Shown piece by piece: positions 40,682-51,146 of a stretch of 64,000 nt of DNA (its first letter is position 1; every line of letters begins with the position of its first letter). This DNA is from Saccharomycopsis fibuligera x Saccharomycopsis cf. fibuligera. Taxonomy: Eukaryota > Ascomycota > Saccharomycetes > Ascoideales > Saccharomycopsidaceae. Both the position numbers and the translations under genes were made by a program. The DNA is taken from assembly GCA_001936135.1 (NCBI GenBank), contig CP012813.1, positions 1,488,001 to 1,552,000 on the forward strand, given 5' to 3'. Below the pieces are notes generated by a model. It searched no databases. It was not told the DNA's origin and saw only the letters and a list, made by a program, of their open reading frames with translations.

Positions 40682-42358
40682 ATGGTCAACAGAATTTACG
40701 GATCAATTGACAACGTGGAAATCCTAGCCCCGGTTAGCGATAAGCCAGCTTACCCAGGTGCCCCAACCACCCCAGCTGACATTCTTACCAAGAAGGCCCT
40801 TTCTTTTGTCGTGTTGCTCCATCGCGCTTTCAACAACACCAGAGTTGAGCTTTTGCAGAACCGTCAAAAGATTCAAAAACAAATTGACGAGGGCAAACCG
40901 TTGGATTTTTTCAAAGAAACCGAATCTATTCGCCAAAACCCGGAATGGAAAGGTCCACCATTGGCGCCGGGCTTAGTTGATAGAAGAACTGAAATCACCG
41001 GCCCAACTGACCGTAAAATGGTTATTAATGCTTTGAATTCTCCAGCGTACACTTATATGACCGATTTTGAAGATTCCTCTGCTCCAACTTGGGACAATGT
41101 CATCAACGGCCAAGTCAACTTGTTTGATGCAATCCGCAAGCAAATCGAGTTGCCAACCGACAAAAAGCACTACAGGTTGAATTTGGAAAACGGTCGTGAA
41201 TTGCCAACCTTGATTGTTAGACCAAGAGGATGGCATATGATTGATAGTCACATTTTGGTTGATGGGGAGCCAATAAGTGCTTCAATTTTGGATTTTGGTC
41301 TCTATTTCTACCACAATGCTCAGCAATTGATTAAAAACGGTGTGGGTCCATATTTCTACTTGCCAAAGATGGAGCATTACTTGGAAGCAAGATTGTGGAA
41401 TGAAATTTTCAATGTTGCTCAAGACGTGCTCAAGATTCCAAGAGGCACTATCCGTGCTACTGTGCTTATTGAAACATTACCTGCTGCTTTCCAAATGGAA
41501 GAGATTATTTATGAGCTCAGAGACCATTCTTCTGGTTTGAATTGCGGTAGATGGGACTACATGTTCAGCACCATTAAAAGACTCAGAAACAATCCAAACA
41601 ATTTGTTGCCGAACAGAGATCAAGTAACTATGGCGGTCCCTTTCATGGAGTCTTATGTTAAACGCTTGATTGAAATTTGCCACCGCCGTAAAGTGCATGC
41701 CATGGGCGGTATGGCAGCTCTTGTGCCAATCAAGACTGATCCGAAGGCCAACGAAGCCGCTTTAGCCAAGGTGAGAAAGGACAAAGAAAGAGAAGCCAAA
41801 TTTGGACATGACGGGTCCTGGATTGCTCATCCTGGCTTGGAGCCAATCTGTACTTCTGTATTTGATGAATTCATGCCAACCCCAAACCAGTTGCACTATA
41901 TTCCTAAGGATCCGCAAATCACTGCTGAAAACTTAACCAACACCGGTATTGAAGGGGGCAAGATTACCACAGAGGGTATTAGAGTGAACTTGTACATCGG
42001 GTTAGCTTATTCAGAAGCTTGGCTTAGAGGTCAAGGCTGTGTTGCCATCAACAATTTGATGGAAGATGCCGCTACTGCTGAAGTCTCCAGAACTCAGTTA
42101 TGGCAATGGGTGACTCATGGCGCCAAGTTGGCTGATACTGGAGAAACTGTTACTAAAGAGTTGACCACCAAGTTGCTTGAAGAAGAAACGGCAAAACTCG
42201 TTGCTAGCTCGGGGCCAGGTAATAAGTTTGAACTTGCTGCCAAGTTATTCAGACCAGAAATTAGAGGGGAACAGTTTAGCGAATTCTTGACTGATTTGTT
42301 GTACCCAGAAATTACTACAGTGGGCGACAAGGTCGAGGTGGCTAGCTTGAAAGAGTAG
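40682..42358 (+). CDS. MLS1: Malate synthase
   Basis: This 558-aa enzyme condenses glyoxylate and acetyl-CoA to malate in the glyoxylate cycle, which is needed for growth on C2 compounds and fatty acids. The frame is open further upstream, but only with a TTG, so the ATG at 40682 (MVNRIYGS) is the start. Malate-synthase A blocks in order: [67 protein letters not shown] with the Mg-binding Glu, [19 protein letters not shown], and [35 protein letters not shown] split across the C-terminal domain. The C terminus is VEVASLKE; no SKL-type PTS1 is present, unlike S. cerevisiae Mls1, so peroxisomal import would need another signal. Codon choice is strongly biased, as in highly expressed genes. Confidence 0.95.
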   Translation: MVNRIYGSIDNVEILAPVSDKPAYPGAPTTPADILTKKALSFVVLLHRAFNNTRVELLQNRQKIQKQIDEGKPLDFFKETESIRQNPEWKGPPLAPGLVDRRTEITGPTDRKMVINALNSPAYTYMTDFEDSSAPTWDNVINGQVNLFDAIRKQIELPTDKKHYRLNLENGRELPTLIVRPRGWHMIDSHILVDGEPISASILDFGLYFYHNAQQLIKNGVGPYFYLPKMEHYLEARLWNEIFNVAQDVLKIPRGTIRATVLIETLPAAFQMEEIIYELRDHSSGLNCGRWDYMFSTIKRLRNNPNNLLPNRDQVTMAVPFMESYVKRLIEICHRRKVHAMGGMAALVPIKTDPKANEAALAKVRKDKEREAKFGHDGSWIAHPGLEPICTSVFDEFMPTPNQLHYIPKDPQITAENLTNTGIEGGKITTEGIRVNLYIGLAYSEAWLRGQGCVAINNLMEDAATAEVSRTQLWQWVTHGAKLADTGETVTKELTTKLLEEETAKLVASSGPGNKFELAAKLFRPEIRGEQFSEFLTDLLYPEITTVGDKVEVASLKE

Positions 42359-42692
42359 ACATTTTGATAAAAACCAAGCCATTTTGATAAACAACTTCTT
42401 TATATATATATATCGCACATCACGTCATATTATGTTTTTGTTTTTTTCATATTCCTCATAAATATAAACCGTCTTTCATAAATATAAAGTGTTTTTTATA
42501 TCATCTTTCTCTCTTTTTGGTTTGAAAGCTAGAGGCTCTCTCAGCGCTGTATAATCATCAATCAGTCTACGCTATACGGCCATGCTCGCATGTTCAGCCG
42601 CACGGTGCATGGTAATGACGCCAACATCATGTTGAAATGAAGTGTGCACTTGAAACTCACAATGTCTTGCAGCCTCAAAACCAACGAAGGAC

Positions 42693-42693
<1 letters not shown>

Positions 42694-42732
<39 letters not shown>
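42694..42732. repeat. (AGC)13 triplet repeat
   Basis: Thirteen uninterrupted AGC units, followed immediately by ttgagctttg. It lies about 340 bp downstream of the MLS1 stop, in no credible ORF. Confidence 0.9.
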
Positions 42733-44351
42733 TTGAGCTTTGCGAAACGGTTACCAATTTCGACTTCTTGAGGCACTTTTTAATGCTGGAAAAATCAACT
42801 CGCAATTAGCCAGCGATCAATCACTGCCTAAGTGAAAAAAAACAAATACCTTTTTTCTATTAGGCAGCAGCAGTCCTTGGACAGCAGCCGCTGCGCATCG
42901 CATGTCTCTGGATTAGCCCTAGCTAGCTAAGCTAGACAGGCGCTAAGCTTGATTGTCTAATGTGTAGCTCAAGGTGTTTAGCTTACTATTAATAACTCTT
43001 CCTGCGGTTAGTTTTGACTAGTTTGCAGATATTGCACAGAGTACGTAACATACGATACAAAGCGGATATTTGAAGGCAGGTATTAAACAGTTGACCATTG
43101 CATTGTGCTTTCTGCCTGCAAGCCAGTTGATTTCCGGTTGCCCAGTTATAACACTTTGGTTCGAGACACCAACCAACCAAAAAAGACGCAGAGCTAGCCC
43201 GGGCGATTGGTGGAATAGCAGAGAACAAGCTGGCCACTTACTCACTTGGTTATGATGCGCCAAAAGAGTTGATTAGCTGTTCATAAAAGTGTAGCGCTTT
43301 AGGGCGCTGGACTTGCCCACACAACCTTGCATAAAAATCGTTTGATTTTTTACTCCAACTGGCCTGATCTGAACTAATTTGACTGGATTCAATTTAGCTT
43401 TGGTGTCGTTGGCGCTGACTCGATGGCCGATATACAGCACATCAATTATGTAGCTGTTTTTTCAGGCACCTAGCAATATATATTGAACTTTCTTATTTCC
43501 TTCCTTCTACTAAATTTGGCCCGGTCTGATTAGGCAGAAGCGCTTCCAGATAGTCTTGTAATTTTTTGCATTTCCTCAATTTCCTTATGCTACATCCATG
43601 TGATATACACCAGCAGCGACATGCTAAGCGATCACAGTGTCGCCGTATTTGCCAAATATCTTTTTTTTTGTTCCTCTCTCTCTCTTACAATCGAGCTCGC
43701 TAGCAGCGGTTTTGCTACTTTGTCCTGACAATTTAGGTTTGCCCTTCGTTTGACTAACGTCAAACCGTTCGACTGGAGTTAACTAGCTTCTGACTAGCTG
43801 AGCAGCTCGGCTAAAAAAAAAAAAAAAAAGAAAAAAAAAAAAAAAACTCGCCCAGTAAATTCTTAGCCGTTAACTGTTGAGCATCTGGGAGACTGCGGAG
43901 TCTAGCAGCTGTACGCTAAATCATATCAAAATATTTCGTATCCGTACACTGGACACGATTCTCGGTTCTCGGTTCTCGGTCAATATATAGCCAGCGGAGG
44001 ATGATAAGCCGGGGGCAGCTGCTGTCTACAAGCACATTTGCTGATATCTATAGTCTTGGAAATACCTGCTGGGGCCGGCCGGCCAGCCAGCCAGCCAGCC
44101 GAACCCCCAAGCTGAGCTCTCCTTTGTATTTGGTTGTTCAAGGCTCGATTGCTGGCTGAGTACTAAATTGTTTTGCTTTACTTTGTTGTGACACAGTACG
44201 TTTCATTCCACCGCTCCGCTAGCTGCCATTTGTACCGTCATCGCAACATATTAAACACTACAATTTGTCCAAGTGTTTCAGCAAGCTTGGAGTGAATACC
44301 GATGGATATTCTCTCTCGCTATAGTCGCTGGCAAGGTCACCAGGGCGTTAC

Positions 44352-44356
<5 letters not shown>

Positions 44357-44386
<30 letters not shown>
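44357..44386. repeat. (CTG)10 triplet repeat
   Basis: Ten uninterrupted CTG units followed by cttgagcttgg. The strand is the complement of the AGC run at 42694, so one transcript covering both could pair over 1.6 kb. Confidence 0.9.
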
Positions 44387-44389
<3 letters not shown>

Positions 44390-46144
44390 GAGCTTGGCGT
44401 CTGAACAAGCAAGACGCTTGAGAAAGCTTATCGGGCTTGTTTTCTGGTGCATGCTCTCTCACAGACACTTATTTGTGGTGTTGTTGAAACAATAAGCGTA
44501 AATACGTCAGACAAATCGGACAAGCAGAAATACAGCAAAGACGCAAAACAGACAAATGTCATATTTCCATCATCAGCAGGACGCCACAGGGTTGGCACCG
44601 ACTCCAAAGTGACAACTATCCTGAAATTGGCACAAGCGGGACGTAATTAACCGGGAGGGTTCAACAGAAAGAAAAAAAAAAAAAAGATAAATTAGAAAAA
44701 CATGTCTGTTTAGGTTTAGCAACCATACGAAACAAGCATCTCCTAGGCTACCCTTGCACATCGACAACCCGTAGAGTCGACTCAATATAATATATTATAC
44801 AGTACATTTACCCGGCACTCGCTATCCACTGTTCTCTGTACACTTGTCAACAGACAACAGCAAACGTCGTAGGGTTTATCTAACATGAAACGAACAATTG
44901 CTGTTGAAATCCTAATCATCGTACATGCGGTACGCGCTTAACCTGGGCTTCCATCATTGCAGCTGTAACTGCTAACATTGACAGTAGTTGTGTTGTGTAT
45001 ATTCTAAAAGCCGGATAGCACAATTGGTGTTCAACTCCGTCCCGAGCACTCACTAGAAAATACATGTCCCGAGACAGCAGAGCAGCAGCAACAGCAAATT
45101 GGCAGCCCGGAAGTGTGCATCCACTATCGTTTGTAAAGCACAAGCCCGTTTGAAACAAAAATGTATATACCACATATTCCTGCCAGTGCATCTTGCTTTG
45201 TGTTGACAATAGTATCCGTAATTGCTATCCATCCGTTTTACGCAACCAGGCTGGAACAAATGCTGAGCTGAATGGATCAATGGACATGCCTTAATCTCGG
45301 CCACTGTACATGTGTACATTACAAATGTATGTTTGATCAATATTTTGCCACGAAAACAGTTCCAGTTCCGAAACTTCCCACCAATCCACCACCATCTGGT
45401 GCACAATGCAGTTAGTTGTCAATCATCGATCGCTATAGTTAGTGCCATGTCTAGCCTGCATACAAATCAACGCACGTATTCATGCATTTATGCATTCATG
45501 CATTCGTGCACCGCAGCTTGTTTTTTGTATAGTTAAATTTCCAAAAAAAAAAAAAAAAATATTGTTGTACAAATTATCCCTGCCACAAGACATAATCCGT
45601 TCGGACGGCCACCCACCAAAACAGCACAAAACCGCATTCGCTGCAGTTAAGGTTCACAGCAGCAATTGTTGAGTCTTGGTGGTGCATATACGGAGTCGGG
45701 TAACTTCCGGAATAAAAAACATAACAAGTTAAAAAATCAAAGAAATAACGAAGAGGAACAAAGAAAGATAAAAAAATAAATAAAAAAAAAAGTAGAATGC
45801 ATGCATGCTGTGAGCAGCAGCAGCAGCAACAGCAGCAGCATTAGCAAATTAACATTTTTTTTTTTTTGATGAATTATTATCTGTCTCAAAACAGCCGCTT
45901 TACCAAGGCCGAACGTTACAACTACCGTGCCCGTTAGCAAGCAGCATTACTAATGATGCCATTAGAACAAGCAAGAGTTTATGTTTTATATTATGTTATA
46001 TAATTTTTTTTTTTGGCGACTTTCAAAACGTGTTTGTAAAATTGGAAACCTGCCAAATCTCCATCTGACTCATCCCCACTGGGCTGTCAGCCAGAGAGCT
46101 CTCTAGCAGCTAACGCATTCCCGTCTGCAGTGGGCGGTTGGCTG

Positions 46145-46198
46145 CTCCAGGACGGTTGGCGGTTGGCGGTTGGCGGTTGGCGGTTGGGGGTCCTGGAG
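46145..46198. repeat. Hairpin with GGTTGGC-repeat loop (possible G-quadruplex)
   Basis: CTCCAGGA (46145-46152) and TCCTGGAG (46191-46198) form a perfect 8-bp inverted repeat. The 38-nt interior is five tandem CGGTTGG units ending in GGGGG. Repeated GG-TT-GG is the pattern of two-tier G-quadruplexes. It lies about 1.24 kb upstream of the Myb start. Whether it is transcribed is unknown. Confidence 0.6.
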
Positions 46199-47302
46199 GG
46201 TGTGTGCAAGCAGCTTTTTGGAGAGCGTGCCGTACGGAGCCGCAAAATACGACGCAACATTCAGCGCAGTTGCAGAGAATGAGTGCAGAAAAACAGCAGA
46301 GAGATGTAGTCGCATGCGTTACCAAGCGCTGTAAGGTAAAGTTGAACCGACAGCGAGGCCGGCGGCTGCAGCTGAAATATGCTCTCGACGAACGAAACTG
46401 CAGAACTGCAAAGCAGCGAAAGAGCAACGATAGATTGCAGGCAGCTAAGCTAGGCAGGCAGATAGTCAACCATGGTTGGCGGATTTAGCGTTTAACGTTT
46501 GGAGTTTATGGCCCCTGGGTTTTTCCTTCGAATTGGCTGTTGCTCGCCCAAAGGAAAAACGATCAGCCGTCATCTAGGAAAACCGAATTTTCTGTTTTCT
46601 GTTCTTCTGTTGTCTCAAAACGAAGAAGAAATTAATAATAAAAAAAAAAAAAAAAGAAAAGAAAATAAAAAAATAAAAATAAAAATAAAAAAACAGAGTA
46701 GCCATAATAATAAACCAGGAAAAACACACACACACGCACGCAGCACTTGGTCTCGTTCTCGTTTTTAGTTTTGTTTTTGCCCTTTCTTTCTGTCTTTTTG
46801 TCTCTCTTTCTTTCTCCATCTTCCCTCTGCTGGTCTTCAAAGCTCTTTTGCAATCCAATATCACCGGTTACAGTGTATCATCATTACCTGCTGCTATCAT
46901 CACTACTGGGACTTTTTTTATAACCCCCAACACAGCACAACCAGTCATCTTTTTCGTGGCTCGTTCAACCAACCAAAGTCAACAGTTTCATCCAGCAGTA
47001 CATAGTCAAACACGGCATTACTCGTTTTCCCACAACCAGAAAAGTTACTACACTAGTTCTTTTCCATTCCTCGAAATCTGCCGGTCCCGGTATTCCTTCT
47101 AACCACTATTGCTAATTCGTTTACTGATTATTATTTTTTTTTTTTTTTGTTAAAGTAAAGAAAAGAAAAATTTTGCATTGGCAAGTATACCATTGCTACT
47201 GAAACGTTATTCAAGAAAAAGTCAACAAATAGATTGGCCAGAAAATATTTGATACAAGCATACATTACAAAGAACAGAAAGAACGAAAAAAAAAACAGTT
47301 AA

Positions 47303-47437
47303 ATGGAAGCAATCTACTCTCTCGGCCTCACACCATTTGATAAATCCAACAAAAATAGCAATAAACAACAAAACTTCCCAGTTTCAACTTCAGTTCCTGC
47401 CCTCATTCACAAACGCTACTACATTCCCCTGTTATGA
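47303..47437 (+). CDS. 44-codon upstream ORF overlapping the Myb start (ATGA)
   Basis: ATG at 47303 sits in a good yeast context (AAAATGG) and opens a frame of 44 codons starting MEAIYSLGLTPFDKSNKN. It ends with TGA at 47435-47437, so the stop overlaps the Myb ATG at 47434 in the sequence ATGA. If the leader is transcribed from further upstream, ribosomes would meet this frame first, and the Myb frame would depend on leaky scanning or reinitiation. The peptide matches no family I know. The ORF is seen directly; its role is inferred. Confidence 0.5.
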   Translation: MEAIYSLGLTPFDKSNKNSNKQQNFPVSTSVPALIHKRYYIPLL

Positions 47438-49575
47438 GCTATAGTCACAATAATATGATTCATTCCCAAATGTCTAGCAGCAATAGCACCAGCCAGTCGC
47501 AAGCGGCCTTAAACCTGTCCCAGATTCCTCAGAAAAGAGGCCCTTGGTCTCCAGAAGAAGATCGCAAACTTATGGAACTTATTACCGTTTATGGCCCTTC
47601 CAATTGGGTCAGAATTTCAAACTTTTTGGGCACACGAACCGCTAAACAGTGCAGAGAAAGATATCATCAGAATTTAAAGCCATCATTAAATCGTTCGCCC
47701 ATAACTCCTGAGGAAGGCGCCTATATTGAAGAATTGGTACAGCGTTACGGTAAGCGTTGGGCTGAAATTGCCAGACACTTGAATGGCCGTTCCGATAACG
47801 CAATCAAAAATTGGTGGAATGGCGGTGCTAATAGAAGAAGAAGAGCTTCTGCTCAAGCCAACGTGCAACAAGAACAATACTTGCACAGACTTTCTTCTCA
47901 ATCGCAGGACCATCTTCAGCATCAGCATCAGCATCACCACCCACACCACCACCAAAATCCTCTTGCTCCTCCGGTTCCACATCATCAGCATCAGCATCCT
48001 CCACATCTTCATCACCAACCTCATCATTCTCAGCTGACTGTTCAACCGTCTACTGGCTTCCAACAACAAGATCATGTTGACAGCCAATATCACAACCCGT
48101 CCTTGGGTGCTGGTGCAGGCACTGGCCATCCTCATCATCAACGGCAACCATCGTACTCCTCCAAACTTCAACCCCCAGTGGTGCTTCCTTTGGGAAACAG
48201 TGGCGCCTCTTCTGCTACTAATTCACCTTTGAGCGCAAACTTCTCATACTCCTCTCAACAACAACAACAACAACAGCATCAGCAGCATCAGCAACAAACT
48301 CCTCCTACGTTGCCACCAATTACTTCAAACCCTCTGCTGCAATCAATACAGCAAGGTGGTGGCGTCACCAAGCCTCCTATTACTCTCCCGAGCTTATCAT
48401 CAAACTTGTACAATAGCCAGCAACCTCTGCATCAACAAGCTCCAGTGCCTCCGCCATTGCAACATTTTGAGACAGACTTCATTGGCGGTCCAAAAAGAAG
48501 GTTGCTTGATAGTAGAAGACATTCTGCTGCTACCATTGTTACTTCTAGCTATGTTTCTCCATCACCGAATTCGCTTTCGACTTCAAGAAACAGTTCTATT
48601 TCCTTTGACAATTTGTCCAGCAATGATTCGTTATCTTCCAACGGTGCTCTGAGAAGATCTTCGTTAGTAGCAGACTACTTCCCAAATGGCAGCAATCCTC
48701 ATGCAATTACCAAACCAAGTATACGGAAAAGAAATTCGATATATTCAGCTACTTCATACTCAAAATTTGGCGGCGCACTTCCAAACCCTCCTCCTTCAAT
48801 TCCAAATATTTTGCCTCATAGTTATAATAGCTCTCCGAATGTTCTTCCTCCACAAGCTAAAAATTCTGAGAATTCAATTGCTTCCACTCATAAAGAGTCA
48901 TTGCCACCGTTGCTCTTCAATAGTCTGTCTTCCTCATCATTACATCAACAGTCGCCATTGACCTTACCTCCGCTTAGCTCAACATTGAATAGCAGTAGTA
49001 GCGGCGATAACAATAATGACTTAACTGATAGCCTAACTTTTAAGGCAGGATTCTCATTTAACAAGAAATCGCCTTATGAATCCAAAGAGTACAGTAGACC
49101 GCCATTATATTCTTCATCGTTGAATTCATCTCAGAAAAACCTTTTCAAATCAAATTTCTCATTTAGTAATAGCAGCCAAAGTAACAATAGCTCAGCCAGT
49201 AATGTCACCGTGACTCATCAAGATAATGAAAATGAAAATGGCAGTAGCAATGGCCAAAGTATTAATACCAAAGACGACGACCAAGAAATGTCTAATGACG
49301 AGATATTGTCATCTAAAGTAGAAAGAGCAAAACCAACGACACCAAGTAAGACAAGTAGCGGAACTTTAATTGCTGATCCAATTTCCCCATCAAAGACATT
49401 GACTAACGCTACTGCATCCTTACAAATAAAATCAGAAAATGAACGCGAAAAAGGCGCAAATAAACAAGAATCATCAAAAACCGCTAATGACGACGCTAGA
49501 GATGGAGAAGTTAGTGAAGCCGAGAATGATGGGATACAAAAGAGAAGAATGACAATTGCCAATTTGCTTGACTAA
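47434..49575 (+). CDS. R2R3 Myb transcription factor, FlbD type
   Basis: A 713-aa DNA-binding regulator. R2 (about 34-83) reads KRGPWSPEEDRKLMELITVY and continues NWVRISNFLGTRTAKQCRERYHQNLKPSL. R3 (about 86-138) reads NRSPITPEEGAYIEELVQRY and continues WAEIARHLNGRSDNAIKNWW NG. The spaced Trp residues and the exact R3 end NWWNGGANRRRR match the fungal FlbD family, known in Aspergillus as a developmental regulator. The remaining 570 residues are low complexity: His/Gln-rich (HQHQHHHPHHHQ), Gln runs, Pro- and Ser/Asn-rich, with a basic KRRLLDSRRHSAATIV patch (about 352-370) and KPSIRKRNSI (about 430). The C terminus is conserved-looking: VSEAENDGIQKRRMTIANLLD. An unusually long upstream region and an overlapping uORF point to tight expression control. 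The exact Candida orthologue name is uncertain. Confidence 0.8.
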   Translation: MSYSHNNMIHSQMSSSNSTSQSQAALNLSQIPQKRGPWSPEEDRKLMELITVYGPSNWVRISNFLGTRTAKQCRERYHQNLKPSLNRSPITPEEGAYIEELVQRYGKRWAEIARHLNGRSDNAIKNWWNGGANRRRRASAQANVQQEQYLHRLSSQSQDHLQHQHQHHHPHHHQNPLAPPVPHHQHQHPPHLHHQPHHSQLTVQPSTGFQQQDHVDSQYHNPSLGAGAGTGHPHHQRQPSYSSKLQPPVVLPLGNSGASSATNSPLSANFSYSSQQQQQQQHQQHQQQTPPTLPPITSNPLLQSIQQGGGVTKPPITLPSLSSNLYNSQQPLHQQAPVPPPLQHFETDFIGGPKRRLLDSRRHSAATIVTSSYVSPSPNSLSTSRNSSISFDNLSSNDSLSSNGALRRSSLVADYFPNGSNPHAITKPSIRKRNSIYSATSYSKFGGALPNPPPSIPNILPHSYNSSPNVLPPQAKNSENSIASTHKESLPPLLFNSLSSSSLHQQSPLTLPPLSSTLNSSSSGDNNNDLTDSLTFKAGFSFNKKSPYESKEYSRPPLYSSSLNSSQKNLFKSNFSFSNSSQSNNSSASNVTVTHQDNENENGSSNGQSINTKDDDQEMSNDEILSSKVERAKPTTPSKTSSGTLIADPISPSKTLTNATASLQIKSENEREKGANKQESSKTANDDARDGEVSEAENDGIQKRRMTIANLLD

Positions 49576-50619
49576 TGAAAAAAAGGATTGCAGTTGTCAA
49601 AATAACTGAAAAAAAATTTTTTTTTACAAAATTTATATTCTGATTGTACAATATCAATATGTTTTTTCTCACTACTACTGTCTTATTTTCTGTTTCACAC
49701 CGAAAATTAAACAACATTAAATCACTATACAGGCAAAAAACTCAAAATAACTTACAAATAAAGCGTTAATACGTTATTATGCCCTAGATAGCTACAGAAT
49801 GCACGGAGCTTGTCGAGATCACAGTTTCAATTTCAGCTTCAAAGTTTGCCCTTCAATTTGCCATTTTATCATTTTATGTTTCTCGCTAGTTTTTAAGACG
49901 ATATTCATATGGATGATAACAACATCTAACGCATTTTTTGGCGTTGGAATTTTTTGATTTAATTATGTTTGTGTTTTTTGAATTTTGGTTCCACGATCGT
50001 TTATGTAACTGTTCCTCTCCTTCGTTTTTTTTTTTTTTTTTTAATCCATTGTATACTTGATGTTGTCGCCTTTAGATACTTTTGCTTTGTTCAACGTTAT
50101 CTGTTTGTTTCTATTTACTTGTTGCTTGCCAATCTACTTATAGTAATGTTTCTGTCTTTGCCACTTCTCTTTATTTTATTAGATTTGTTCATTGATCTAC
50201 CTATCTACCTATCTATCTCCCTATCTATCTATCTATTTTATGATTTCGACTTTCTCTTCTCGGCGTGGTTCAGTTATTTATCCAGTGACTAAAAATTTTA
50301 TTTTCTCTGTTTTGATTTTTTTTACTTCTAGTTTACTTTTTTAGTTCACCTTTTTTTTTTCCTTATTTACCTTCACCTACTAAATTGTTACTCTAGTTGA
50401 TTTTTGTCTTTTGTTCATTACTGTTTATTCCTTACTTCAATGTTTGATCAAACTGTTTGATTTTGTACATTAATAACTTGTAATCGTTTTCTTTTTTTTA
50501 AGCTTGCTGCCTCAATCCCTTGTTTTACTTTTTTCAATTTGATTTATCTTATAAAAAAAATTTTTTGTGTTTGATTTAATGAACGGTCACGAATATTTTA
50601 TGCTTTTTTAACGCACAAA

Positions 50620-50654
<35 letters not shown>

Positions 50655-51146
50655 TAGAAACTAATATTGCATTAGCTGTGTCTGCTGCTGTTGCTGGTCC
50701 TATTTATATTCTGTAGGATATCCTTCTGGACATGCTCTCTCCCGATTATGTAACGCGTCCGCGGACATATCACAGCATCAAACATTGAAAAATAAAATGA
50801 AAATGAAGAATACGCGCGCGATGAGATGGCTCAGAATACGTATTTCGTCCTCGATTCATCAGAGCGAGAACTTATTGGTGGAACCGCACAACATAGACGG
50901 CCTTTATCCTTTGCCAGACCATTTTTAGAAATAGACGTTGGACTTTTATTAGTCATACTTGGTTCTTCTAAACAAATATTTTTCAGGGTTTTTGGATCAT
51001 CGCAGAAATCAGATTTTCGCAATTTGGCATCGAATTTTCCATACTAGACATAAACATTTACACGACGGTTGAGCTCGTATCCACCAGATATTCACACTAA
51101 TAAATCACAGCATACATAATATTCTAAGGGCCGGCAGACTCCAACA
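49576..51146. promoter_or_regulatory. Intergenic region between Myb gene and PMS1
   Basis: About 1.57 kb. The left ~1 kb is T-rich 3' flank with ctatctac-like tetranucleotide repeats (about 50198-50236) and a T run at about 50622-50650. The right part is the PMS1 promoter with an MCB box. A 73-codon open frame at 50826-51047 has no family features and was not called. Confidence 0.6.
50753..50758. promoter_or_regulatory. MCB (MluI cell-cycle box) upstream of PMS1
   Basis: ACGCGT lies 389 bp upstream of the PMS1 ATG. A second CG-rich core, acgcgcgcg (50814-50822), is closer. MBF binds ACGCGT in G1/S genes in yeast, and mismatch-repair genes are among known targets. Confidence 0.45.

Larger units (their letters stand above)
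42359..47302. other. Five-kilobase gene-free region upstream of the Myb regulator
   Basis: There is no supported gene between MLS1 and the Myb gene. Open frames here (60-120 codons) overlap in several frames and lack family features. The region is rich in simple repeats: (AGC)13, (CTG)10, an interrupted AGC run at 45813-45842, GGTTCTC repeats (about 43963-43981), GCCA repeats (44084-44103), and a GGTTGGC array inside a hairpin. A (CA) patch lies at 46727-46741 and A/T runs are scattered through it. It probably combines a large promoter and a long 5' leader, and could hold unrecognised noncoding RNAs. No tRNA was found. Confidence 0.55.

Noticed and set aside
42989-43263. Three overlapping open frames on both strands
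   Set aside because: They are open because of locally higher GC and few stops. None has a signal, domain or sensible composition. A tRNA T-arm-like ttggttcgagacaccaa here does not fit a tRNA.
50826-51047. 73-codon ORF just upstream of PMS1
   Set aside because: It lies over the PMS1 promoter, has no recognisable feature, and a minus-strand frame is open across the same bases.
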